This document shows, piece by piece, positions 28,413-37,219 of a stretch of DNA of 64,000 nt. The position numbers and the translations under genes are program-made. The stretch's first letter is position 1, and each line of letters opens with the position of its first letter. Source of the DNA: Gammaproteobacteria bacterium UBA2679 (lineage in GTDB: Bacteria > Pseudomonadota > Gammaproteobacteria > Pseudomonadales > Oleiphilaceae); the NCBI GenBank assembly GCA_002354735.1, contig DEMD01000015.1, positions 503,556 to 567,555 of the forward strand. Direction: 5' to 3'. The notes under the pieces were generated by a model. It searched no databases. It was not told the origin of the DNA and saw only the letters and a list, made by a program, of their open reading frames with translations.

Positions 28413-31400
28413 TTGAGTCTCATTTCTTATTGGCCAAATGATCGCGATATAGAAAGGTGTATACGAACAGAGGCTGAAGAGTTATCGGAGCATACCTTGT
28501 TGGCTGTTCACGAACCGATGCAGCTTGTAAAGAGGACGAATGCAGGTTCTGAGCAATGTACCGAAAGCGATCTACTCGACCATTTTCTTGAGGTCGAGCG
28601 CCCCATTCCAATTATAGGAAGATCTGGAGTCGGTAAGTCGCACCTAATCAGGTGGCTTGAAGTGCAGATTAAATTAAGAGATGAGTCTTCTAATTGGCAC
28701 ATTGTCCGTATTCCAAAAAACGCAAGCCTGCGGCAAGTTCTTGAACTCCTGCTTGACGGTCTGAAGGGTGAAGATTTTGAGAAAGCAAGAAAGAAGATTA
28801 CAACCGTGGGTGCGGGTCTTAAAACAGAAGAAGTTGCTCGCCATCTGCTCACGTTCATGGAGGATCTGCTGCTTCAACTTAGTGAGAAGGCACAGGCGGA
28901 GATTGAGCAATACCGGGTCAATAACACCAAACCAGAGCCAGACGAAGAGGCACGTTTAAGAAATATTAAGAGGCATACAGGGAAGTCCGGTCTACAGTCA
29001 TTGATTAATGACTCAGAGTATAAAAAGTACCTCCTTTCCCCCGACCATTGCATTTTTCAGTTCGCTCGTCGTCTAACTAGTGGTGCTAGTGATGAGGAGA
29101 TTTTCCGGAACAATTATCGAATAGAGTCTAAGGACCTAGACTTTAACTACAACCTAAGTGATTTGTCCTTAGGTGCTCGAGAGTATGTTCGAAACTCGCG
29201 ATTGAACACTAGTGAGGACTCTAGAGTATCTGCAGCCAAAGTGCTAAATGAGGTTCTTGGTGAGGCGACACGTCGAGTCTTTCAGCATTTTTTTCATTTT
29301 AGTGGCGGATCGTTCCAAGATCTTTTCAAAGATATTCGAAGAAGCCTCCACGAGGACGGCCAGACGTTGGTTGTTCTTGTAGAAGATATGGCTGCCATTT
29401 CTGCTATCGAAGACGTTCTTCTTGACAGCTTACTAGAAGAGGGGGTGAGAGATGGAGAATCGAGGCTATGCCCTCTTCGATCAGCAATAGCAGTTACCGA
29501 TGGATATCCAGGCTACTCTCGGCGTCAGGGGACTATTTTTACTCGAGCGCGCGCAGAGTGGTTAATTGAAGAGTCCATTGGTACGGAAGAGCAAACATAT
29601 CTGAGGATAATTGAATTCTGCAGTCGCTATCTTAATGCAGCACGGCATGGATCAGAAGTTCTTCTATCCTCCTGGGCCAACGGAAGTTCTGAGTCTTGGC
29701 CAGAAATTTGGCAGGATCCGGAGGCCGACAGACAGCACTTGGACGCGTTTGGTGTCGCCCAAACTGGAATCCCACTTTACCCTTTCAGTCCGGCAGCGAT
29801 ACGGGCATTGGCTGACAAGTTCTGTAGAGACATTGACGAGCATTTGCAGTTCAATCCGAGAGAAGTTTTGAACCAGATACTACGCACTGTGCTTAGAGGA
29901 TACCGCTCAATATGTGAAAGAGGGGAGTTTCCTCCCGCAGGGTTTGCTGGGGTGCAGATTGGTGGGGCGTTGCGCGGCGAAATTCATAGGCTTGGCTTGA
30001 ATGACCCTGGGCGAGCAGAATCCTTGGCTGCAATTTGGGGCTTTAATTCTCGCGACTACGGCGAACTGCAGAAAAAGCTGAGCGCCGATGTGGCGTCTGA
30101 GTTCGGCCTGAATGATTTTGCAGAACACCTTACCAAAGGCGCTGTACCAGACACGAATTCGGATCCGGCCCAATATCCACGTATTGAGCCTACCCCCGGA
30201 CCGGCTGCGGACCCGAAGCGTGTTCATCCTCAGGCCCCCTCGTCGGAGTTGGAGCGATTGGAGTTGGTGTTAGATAAATGGCTTCAAGGTACGCAAGAGT
30301 TAGGTCAGAATGAAGCCAAGGTCATACGGAATGGCCTAGCTGCCATGTTAGAAAGATACTCTAGGAACTCATGGTTGGGAGTTCGAGAACTGCCTTCCCT
30401 AAAACAAAAAAACACGGGCAGAGTTGCCGTAAATATACCCAATGCACAGGGGAACCTGCCCATCAGCCAAGTTTCCTTTTTTGTGGAAGGCGATTTGAAG
30501 GATAAGTCCAAATCAATACTGGTTTATCACACCTCGCTCGCACTCTTGCGGTATGACCATCATAGTTCGAAAGGCGACCCCAGCCTCAAAGGTTGGCGAT
30601 ACGACGGTGGATATAATGATTTTATCCACTACCAAAACTTTGCTGCGACTTGGGTTCCATACGTAGAAAACACCCTCGTTAAAGGCGTCAGATCAAAGGT
30701 TGAGGAGAGGCTAAAATCCCATCTCGAATCTGCGCTCGCCGTGGGTTGTTTTTCCGACTCCGATAGCAACAGACATAAAATCCGAAAACTGATCGATTCA
30801 TCTGAGACCGTGCGCGATAGTCTTCCAGATGCTGCCTGCGACGCAATTGGTAACCTTCGACAAGTTGTACTTGCTGACTGGGATTCTCTTCGTTCTGGGT
30901 GGTTGGACCTTGTCGCCTCAAATGATCACGGCCTGGAAGGAGATATAGTACTTCGTGCTCTCCGGGGAAGTGGTTCAATAGAATTATCTAGAAACATAAG
31001 ACAGCAAAAAGAGCAAGCATTAAAAGAATTAAGCGAGACGAATCAGAAATTAGCGCTTCTTTCTGACTGCAAAGACAGTGAAAATTTCTCTCTAGCTATA
31101 GAAGAGCTAATAAGCTTGGTGAGAGATCTTCAAAAGGAAGGTGAGTACCCCACGTCAGAGCAAGTCCCCAGGGCTAAAACGCTTATAGGGAGGCTAGAAG
31201 GGTTATTGGAGTCAGGACACTGGAAGCCTGTACGCGAGTTGGTTGGCGTTTTCGAAACTAACGATTCGGCCAAACAACTTAGACTTCTGAATTACCTTGA
31301 TGGCGCTGCTTTAAAAAGAGTCTCGCATGTTTTGGAGGTGTGGCAGCAGGTCTACAGTATCGTTTTCCCTCGGCTTCAGAATAAAAATGAATCTTGGGGC

Positions 31401-31502
31401 GCTTCAAAGTTGGAGCAGGCTTATGGGCGAATTGATGAATTGATTGCCGGTCTGGAAGTCGACGTGCGAATGGTGAGAGGTGATTCTGATGTCAACTCTT
31501 AA
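28413..31502 (+). CDS. dpdH: DpdH, large P-loop ATPase
   Basis: A 1029-residue protein that starts at TTG 28413, directly after the dpdG stop. The only recognisable catalytic part is an N-terminal P-loop: GRSGVGKSHL (Walker A, about residues 69-78), with a hydrophobic strand ending VVLVEDMA (near 325) as candidate Walker B. The remaining two thirds are largely helical with coiled-coil stretches (for example EQALKELSETNQKLALLSDC) and no named domain. In Dpd clusters this gene is needed for restriction; a signalling or DNA-loading ATPase role is inferred. Its last codons overlap the start of dpdI. Confidence 0.85.
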   Translation: MSLISYWPNDRDIERCIRTEAEELSEHTLLAVHEPMQLVKRTNAGSEQCTESDLLDHFLEVERPIPIIGRSGVGKSHLIRWLEVQIKLRDESSNWHIVRIPKNASLRQVLELLLDGLKGEDFEKARKKITTVGAGLKTEEVARHLLTFMEDLLLQLSEKAQAEIEQYRVNNTKPEPDEEARLRNIKRHTGKSGLQSLINDSEYKKYLLSPDHCIFQFARRLTSGASDEEIFRNNYRIESKDLDFNYNLSDLSLGAREYVRNSRLNTSEDSRVSAAKVLNEVLGEATRRVFQHFFHFSGGSFQDLFKDIRRSLHEDGQTLVVLVEDMAAISAIEDVLLDSLLEEGVRDGESRLCPLRSAIAVTDGYPGYSRRQGTIFTRARAEWLIEESIGTEEQTYLRIIEFCSRYLNAARHGSEVLLSSWANGSSESWPEIWQDPEADRQHLDAFGVAQTGIPLYPFSPAAIRALADKFCRDIDEHLQFNPREVLNQILRTVLRGYRSICERGEFPPAGFAGVQIGGALRGEIHRLGLNDPGRAESLAAIWGFNSRDYGELQKKLSADVASEFGLNDFAEHLTKGAVPDTNSDPAQYPRIEPTPGPAADPKRVHPQAPSSELERLELVLDKWLQGTQELGQNEAKVIRNGLAAMLERYSRNSWLGVRELPSLKQKNTGRVAVNIPNAQGNLPISQVSFFVEGDLKDKSKSILVYHTSLALLRYDHHSSKGDPSLKGWRYDGGYNDFIHYQNFAATWVPYVENTLVKGVRSKVEERLKSHLESALAVGCFSDSDSNRHKIRKLIDSSETVRDSLPDAACDAIGNLRQVVLADWDSLRSGWLDLVASNDHGLEGDIVLRALRGSGSIELSRNIRQQKEQALKELSETNQKLALLSDCKDSENFSLAIEELISLVRDLQKEGEYPTSEQVPRAKTLIGRLEGLLESGHWKPVRELVGVFETNDSAKQLRLLNYLDGAALKRVSHVLEVWQQVYSIVFPRLQNKNESWGASKLEQAYGRIDELIAGLEVDVRMVRGDSDVNS

Positions 31503-32244
31503 GGAGCAGCTTCAGTCTGTAAAAAACGAGTTAGAACTGGGTAAGCAGGCCGAAAATTCAAGGCACATCATTGAAGAGTGCGAAGTAATCTATGAAAGAT
31601 TGGTGAGGCCTCACGACAAACTGAGAAGACTAATTGCGGAATTCAAAATTCTGCAATTATTGCCTGATGAGCACGTTCAAATGCTGACGTCATCTGAGGA
31701 TATTACGAACCAGAGTGCTAAGTGCATACATAGCATCGAGAGTTTCAAAGCGCTTTGGGAGACGAAACGCTATCAAGCTCGCAGTCATGATGAATTAGCA
31801 AACGCTGAAGCGAGCCTTGAAACGCTGGTAGAAACTTTTGGGCAGGCAGTTCGGGAGTGTTGGAAGCTCTGGGTAGAGCAGATAACTAGCAGGGTTGCTG
31901 TTGAGAATATCAAGCTTGAAAGCCAGAAGAGTCTGCCTGGCCTAGAGACGGTTTATAGGAGTTATTTAGAGAGCCAGAACCAACTCAATGGTCTGATTAA
32001 GCGCATCCCGAGTGAGCCCACTGCAATCGATACGATCAATAGTTTGTGCGAGCGGATGGTCGAGCTAAAAAGCGAGATGCAATGGGATGTTGATCCGGAG
32101 GTTGCCGCCTTTTTCAATCGCTTGGATCGGGATCCCCAGGCTAAGGTTCCGTTGTCGCTGCTTTCAGCAAAGGTTATGGCGTGGCTTGAAGAGCACGGAT
32201 ACCTTGATCAATTCGTAATCCAGCGTCGCGGTACAAGGCACTAA
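31489..32244 (+). CDS. dpdI: DpdI, restriction-arm helical protein
   Basis: A 251-residue mainly alpha-helical, charged protein with several coiled-coil-like stretches (KEQLQSVKNELELGKQ at the start). ATG 31489 is preferred because GAGAGG lies 9 bases upstream; an in-frame GTG at 31480 would add three residues. It overlaps the end of dpdH by 14 bases and its stop overlaps the ATG of dpdJ (TAATG). No enzymatic motif is visible, so a structural or adaptor role between DpdH and DpdJ is the best inference. Identity rests on position and length. Confidence 0.72.
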   Translation: MSTLKEQLQSVKNELELGKQAENSRHIIEECEVIYERLVRPHDKLRRLIAEFKILQLLPDEHVQMLTSSEDITNQSAKCIHSIESFKALWETKRYQARSHDELANAEASLETLVETFGQAVRECWKLWVEQITSRVAVENIKLESQKSLPGLETVYRSYLESQNQLNGLIKRIPSEPTAIDTINSLCERMVELKSEMQWDVDPEVAAFFNRLDRDPQAKVPLSLLSAKVMAWLEEHGYLDQFVIQRRGTRH

Positions 32245-35200
32245 TGACTCCAATTTCAAAGCTTCAGCTTTACCTCGACAAGCTCGAGGAAGAAGAAACG
32301 AAACTTCTCTCTTGGGGAGATACCGAGGGCTTCTTTACGAAGTCTGAACTCATGGATTTGTTTGAAAGTACGAACCCGGGGTATGACCCCGAAGACGTTC
32401 TTTTCGATCTGCTTGATCATGCGATGATCGTACGGTCGCCAGATCCTGACGGAAGGGAAATCTATCGCACACGGATGGGCGAAGCGGTACATCTTTACCG
32501 AAATCTCCGTCAATGGTTTTTAGGAAAACCAATCGACCAAGCTCGCACTTTAGTATCAGATTTCCGATTCGTCCGGCGTCCGCGCAGTTACCCGTTGAGG
32601 GAACTGACTCCCGAGGCATTAATATCTGAATCTAAGCATGAGTTTGGGCTAGCAGCCAATGAAACGGATGCGATTCAGAGTCTATTGCAACCTATGGAAA
32701 GCTTCCGTCTTGCCGGCTTTCAGGAGCGATCCTTCAAAAGAATCATACAAGCATGGCGACATCACAATCGCAGTAATGGTCCTCCCTCAGGGACAATTGT
32801 GTGCGCTGGAACTGGTAGCGGGAAGACGCTCGCATTTTATTTGCCAGCCATGACCGAACTTGCGGATGACTTCTGCAGTAATTCCGAAGCCAGGGTAAGA
32901 ATTTTGGCGATCTACCCCAGGAAAGAGTTGTTGAAAGATCAGTTTATGGAGACTTGGGAGCAGAGCCGGAAGCTTGACCCGTTACTCAGCTCCAAAACCG
33001 GTCGAAAGATACGGATTGGCGCCCTCTTCGGCGATACACCTTTTAGCACTAACGATGCAAAGAGCAAGATTCAGAAGCAAAGGAATTCGTCGCTTGATTT
33101 TGACCTACTCCGCTGCAGGACACGTGACTGCTCTGGAAAGATGCGTTGGAATCAAGATCACATCGCCCAAGGGAAAGAGGTCCTGACTTGCTCTAGTTGT
33201 AACCACTCGGTAGGTGAAGATGAGATCGGTTTAACTCGTCAAACCCTACAGAAAAAGCCTCCCGATATATTGTTCACCACAACAGAAATGTTGAACCAGA
33301 ATTTGGCAAATCATTACCAGAACCATCTGTTTGGCGTGGGACCGAGCAAGGGACCGACACTGGTGTTGCTGGACGAGGTGCATACCTATGGCGGCAATAC
33401 GGGAGCGCAGGCAGCCTATTTGTTGCGCCGTTGGATGCAGTTCGCTCGTTGTCGGCCTCATTTTGTTGGTCTTTCCGCAACACTCGCTGACGCAGAAAAC
33501 TTTTTTGCAGAGTTAATTGGAGCCCAAACCAAGAATGTAGAGCTAGTAGAGCCTAAATCCGATGAAATGGTTGAAGAGGGCAGTGAGTACATGCTCGCGC
33601 TCCGCGGAGACCCTGTATCTCAAACATCGCTTCTATCAACCACGATCCAGGCTAGCATGCTCACGAGGCGAATTCTGGATAACCGAGATAAGGTGTCGAA
33701 AGGTACCTGGGGAGAGAAGTGCTTTGTATTTACTGATGATCTGGATGTAAATAACAGACTCTACCATCAACTTGCTGACGCTGAGGGATGGAGAACTTCA
33801 TGGCGCGGGTTGACGCCTAATCGAGAACCTCTGGCGAGCCTGCGTGGTCCTAACTCCCCTACAGCGAGTGATCCCAGAAGAAAAATAATGCTTGGGCAAG
33901 ACTGGAGGATTTCTCAAGATATTGGGCATTCCATCTCTGTCGATGATCGGGCCAGAGTCGCTAGGACGTCCAGTCAGGACTCGGGTGTTGATGTTGATGG
34001 TGAGATTATTGTCGCAACTGCATCTCTCGAAGTTGGCTTCAATGATCCATCAGTTGGCGCTGTAATCCAGCACAAAGCGCCCAGAGATGTTGCTTCCTAT
34101 ATGCAGCGAAAAGGCCGTGCGGGACGCTTGAGAAACATGCGTCCATGGATGTTAGCTGTTTTGTCTGAATTCGGCCGCGATCGGGTTGCTTTTCAACGCT
34201 ATGAAGAATTGATAAGTCCTGAAATAAAACGACAAGGCTTGCCAATAGGGAATGGCCATATCCAAAAGATGCAGGCATCGATGGCTGCGCTGGATTGGCT
34301 TGGGGCGATGTTGGGCCGAGGTTCTATTTGGTCAATTCTGAAAAAGCCGTCAAAAAATGCTGCATTTTGCACATCACTTCTGGAACTAGTCGATGGGGTC
34401 CTAAGCGAAGGTAAGTTACAGAATCAATTTGTAAGCTACATACAAAAAGCACTTCGTTTAGAGGGTGCGGAGAGCCTTCAGAGAATTCTTTGGTCACCGC
34501 CGCGCTCCATTATGATGGAATTTTTACCGTCATTGCGCCGCAACTTAACAACTAATTGGCGTGAATTTGGCGTGGAATGGGCAGCTTTGAGGGAACGGCG
34601 GTCACCGGCACCTGAGTTCATACCTGACGCGCTATTCAGTGAACTCAACATACCTAATTTGGCCATTGCGTTGGAGCGTGGCCGGGATCGTCACACCTCC
34701 TGGGAGTATTTGGCCTTCATTCAAGGACTGAAAGAGTTCGCTCCTGGGAGAATTTCAAAAAGGTATGCTATTGATAGCAACTACGAAGCCGATTGGCTCG
34801 TTCCTGAAAGCTTTAATCCTGCAGGTGAAGAGAGCGTCGAAGTTGATTTCGACGTTCATTCGGCATTCGGGCCCTCGCTTATTGAGGAGGGATTTGTATC
34901 AACCCGCGAAGGCAACTACATACCGATTTACAGACCAAGTGAAGTTAGAACGAAAGCGCTTGATCCCGCATTAAATTTGACTGAGAGAAGTAACGCCCAG
35001 CATAGGTGGCAGGCTTTCTATCAGATTGCTGAAGATACACCAATACACAAACCGCCAACCGGCAGTTGGGACAAGTATCTTTCTGACGTCACCTTTTGTA
35101 CTCATCAACAGATGACGCCGCTGGATATAACCCGATATACGACAGGCTCGAAAGCCTCCCTCCGATATAAAAGTGGGAACAGGTCCCAAGTAGCTTTTAA

Positions 35201-36695
35201 TTGGGTTCAGGGTGGAAAATCCGTCGGTATTGGAACGAGGCAATGGGTAGACGGTGCTAGATTTCGCTTTCGAATCGATGAGGAGCGTCTCTTCCAAATC
35301 ACCTCCTCATCAGAGGTGCTTAAGAGCCTTCGACCAGTTTATTTTCGTTACCTCGTTGAAAACATAAAATTTTTTGAAAATGAGGTATTTCAAGCAGGCT
35401 GGGTCACTGAGTGCTATCTGGCCGCTTTGGCCGAAAAGATCTCGCTTGTAGAAAATGGAACAGAGTTGTCGATTCGCGACGCTATTCAAAACTTAGGCAG
35501 CGAAAATGGACGCTCTAAATTACGTTCGGTCCCTTTGAGTCTTTTTCAGCCGAGTGATCAGGAAGAGGCGAGTGAAGAGCAAGAATTGCAGAGGGTACTA
35601 AGGTCACTACTCGCAGACCAAGACATAATTTCGGATCTCGAAAAATGTGCAGAAGCTTTGTGGAAAGATCCGTTGGAACTCGAAGGTTTCTTCGATTGGG
35701 CGCGTGAAGTCTTAGGGAATACATTGGCAGCAGCCGCGCAACAAACACTCTGTTCTCTCCTTCCGGATGTGGACGAAAGGGCGGTCGTTTGTGATTCAGA
35801 ATGGGAAGGCGCCGATCTTTCGGTTTGGATGAGTGAGTCTGAACCTGGAGGCAGCGGTGTTGTTTCTCGACTTAGTAGAGTCTATCTGGAAGATCCGGTA
35901 AAAGCGTTAAATGTTTTTGCTCGGTCACTGGAGCCAGGACACTACGAGCAGATCGATTATGATCTATACGCGTTACTTCAGTCAGTCCTTTCAAGTTCTC
36001 CCTTAACTCAGGCTTTGGACGGAGTCAGGGGCGCAGAAAATCACCAGCAGCGCAGATTAGCAAACAGCGACCTACACAAGGCACTTAAGCAAGAGGGGTT
36101 CTCCCTATCTCACAGTTTCGTGACCGTTTTGTACTCTCGTATTTTGAGGCCTGCGAGCAATAGCCAAACTGATAGTGAATTGAAGCGTTTGCTCAACGAA
36201 TGGCGTGATTTGGAGGAAGATAGTGGTCTCGAATGGCCTCTTAACATTGCAGCCCATACTCTTGCTAAGAAAGACCTAGGGTTAAGTGCGGGCGACGATG
36301 AGGTGTTTCGACGTTTTTGCAGATATCAAGGACTGCTTTGGCCGAGAGGGCATGACATCCGACAAGCCGAACTCAACTACTACAGTCCCTTTCATGGTAA
36401 GCCTCTAGTCTCAGAGCGACTGTTGGGCGCTTCTCTTTTTGCAGAGGATTCCCCCCAGATCTTCGTTTCGGGAGAAGATTGGTTAGCGCAAACACACGAA
36501 GCATTGCGGAGAGTAGGTAGGGTTGATTTGTGCGTTCCTCGTGAACAGTTGGATGACATTTCAAGCATGCTTGCAGAATTGCAACTACAACCTGTGGACC
36601 TTCTGGGGCTATACCTTTACCCCAGGGTTGGCTCGATAAGGCGCTCTCAGGGAGATGTTGTATTCCGGGTTGAGCTGGCAGAGGCATTACAATGA
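32244..36695 (+). CDS. dpdJ: DpdJ, large DEAD/DEAH helicase with zinc cluster
   Basis: A 1483-residue SF2 helicase, the largest gene of the window. N-terminal part about 170 residues; CAGTGSGKTLAFYLPAM (Walker A, near 190); a four-cysteine insert CRTRDCSGKM and CSSC (about 290-320) that should bind zinc; VLLDEVHTYGG (DEVH box, about 375); LSATLAD (motif III); ATASLEVGFND and MQRKGRAGR (motifs V-VI, about 590-630). The C-terminal 850 residues are unassigned. The motor resembles DrmA/Lhr-like defence helicases. Coupled to neighbours by TAATG and ATGA overlaps. Role: DNA translocation or unwinding in restriction. Confidence 0.87.
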   Translation: MTPISKLQLYLDKLEEEETKLLSWGDTEGFFTKSELMDLFESTNPGYDPEDVLFDLLDHAMIVRSPDPDGREIYRTRMGEAVHLYRNLRQWFLGKPIDQARTLVSDFRFVRRPRSYPLRELTPEALISESKHEFGLAANETDAIQSLLQPMESFRLAGFQERSFKRIIQAWRHHNRSNGPPSGTIVCAGTGSGKTLAFYLPAMTELADDFCSNSEARVRILAIYPRKELLKDQFMETWEQSRKLDPLLSSKTGRKIRIGALFGDTPFSTNDAKSKIQKQRNSSLDFDLLRCRTRDCSGKMRWNQDHIAQGKEVLTCSSCNHSVGEDEIGLTRQTLQKKPPDILFTTTEMLNQNLANHYQNHLFGVGPSKGPTLVLLDEVHTYGGNTGAQAAYLLRRWMQFARCRPHFVGLSATLADAENFFAELIGAQTKNVELVEPKSDEMVEEGSEYMLALRGDPVSQTSLLSTTIQASMLTRRILDNRDKVSKGTWGEKCFVFTDDLDVNNRLYHQLADAEGWRTSWRGLTPNREPLASLRGPNSPTASDPRRKIMLGQDWRISQDIGHSISVDDRARVARTSSQDSGVDVDGEIIVATASLEVGFNDPSVGAVIQHKAPRDVASYMQRKGRAGRLRNMRPWMLAVLSEFGRDRVAFQRYEELISPEIKRQGLPIGNGHIQKMQASMAALDWLGAMLGRGSIWSILKKPSKNAAFCTSLLELVDGVLSEGKLQNQFVSYIQKALRLEGAESLQRILWSPPRSIMMEFLPSLRRNLTTNWREFGVEWAALRERRSPAPEFIPDALFSELNIPNLAIALERGRDRHTSWEYLAFIQGLKEFAPGRISKRYAIDSNYEADWLVPESFNPAGEESVEVDFDVHSAFGPSLIEEGFVSTREGNYIPIYRPSEVRTKALDPALNLTERSNAQHRWQAFYQIAEDTPIHKPPTGSWDKYLSDVTFCTHQQMTPLDITRYTTGSKASLRYKSGNRSQVAFNWVQGGKSVGIGTRQWVDGARFRFRIDEERLFQITSSSEVLKSLRPVYFRYLVENIKFFENEVFQAGWVTECYLAALAEKISLVENGTELSIRDAIQNLGSENGRSKLRSVPLSLFQPSDQEEASEEQELQRVLRSLLADQDIISDLEKCAEALWKDPLELEGFFDWAREVLGNTLAAAAQQTLCSLLPDVDERAVVCDSEWEGADLSVWMSESEPGGSGVVSRLSRVYLEDPVKALNVFARSLEPGHYEQIDYDLYALLQSVLSSSPLTQALDGVRGAENHQQRRLANSDLHKALKQEGFSLSHSFVTVLYSRILRPASNSQTDSELKRLLNEWRDLEEDSGLEWPLNIAAHTLAKKDLGLSAGDDEVFRRFCRYQGLLWPRGHDIRQAELNYYSPFHGKPLVSERLLGASLFAEDSPQIFVSGEDWLAQTHEALRRVGRVDLCVPREQLDDISSMLAELQLQPVDLLGLYLYPRVGSIRRSQGDVVFRVELAEALQ

Positions 36696-37219
36696 ACAAC
36701 CAGCGTCAGATATTTCTGCATGGCCCGTTAGGCCAGCGTCAGTTCAGAGAGGTTTTGGGAACTCAGTTGGCAGGGCTGATAATAAAACCTGAACCGATCT
36801 GGTTAGTCTCTCCATGGTTGAGCGACTTCCCTTTGCTAGACAATCGGGCGGGGGAGTGGGATGCGTTGAATCCTAGTTGGGGGACTCGTGAAATAAGCTT
36901 CAATGAGGTGCTTGCATGTGCTGTAAACGAAGGATGTGTTTTGCGGTTAGTTACGAAAAACGACTCAAAAAATGCGAGCTTTATTAATCATCTAAGAAAC
37001 CGTTTGCTGTCCTCCGCTAAGTTCTATCTAAAGAGAAACGATCCGGTTCATACGAAAGGCCTTCTGACCCGACACTTCTTCTTGAAAGGTTCTATGAACT
37101 ATACCTTCAGCGGTGCCAACCGTAACGATGAACACCTGATCTTGACTAGTGACAGGGATATGATTTCTGAGGCGTTTATCGAGTTTAAAGGACAGTATGA
37201 ATTTGAGGATGAGGGATGA
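36692..37219 (+). CDS. dpdK: DpdK, phospholipase D-like nuclease
   Basis: A 175-residue single-domain PLD-family protein. The catalytic motif is HTKGLLTRHFFLKGSMNYT near residues 112-130: the HxK pair followed by the GSMN(Y/F)T/S segment of HKD nucleases; a single motif implies a homodimer. This is the only plausible DNA-cleaving subunit in the restriction operon and is expected to cut DNA that lacks the 7-deazaguanine mark. ATG overlaps the dpdJ stop and its own stop overlaps the dpdD start (ATGA both times). Confidence 0.85.
   Translation: MNNQRQIFLHGPLGQRQFREVLGTQLAGLIIKPEPIWLVSPWLSDFPLLDNRAGEWDALNPSWGTREISFNEVLACAVNEGCVLRLVTKNDSKNASFINHLRNRLLSSAKFYLKRNDPVHTKGLLTRHFFLKGSMNYTFSGANRNDEHLILTSDRDMISEAFIEFKGQYEFEDEG

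Noticed and set aside
21958..31502. dpdE and dpdH having exactly the same length (1029 aa)
   Set aside because: Different families (SNF2 helicase and P-loop ATPase); equal length is coincidence.
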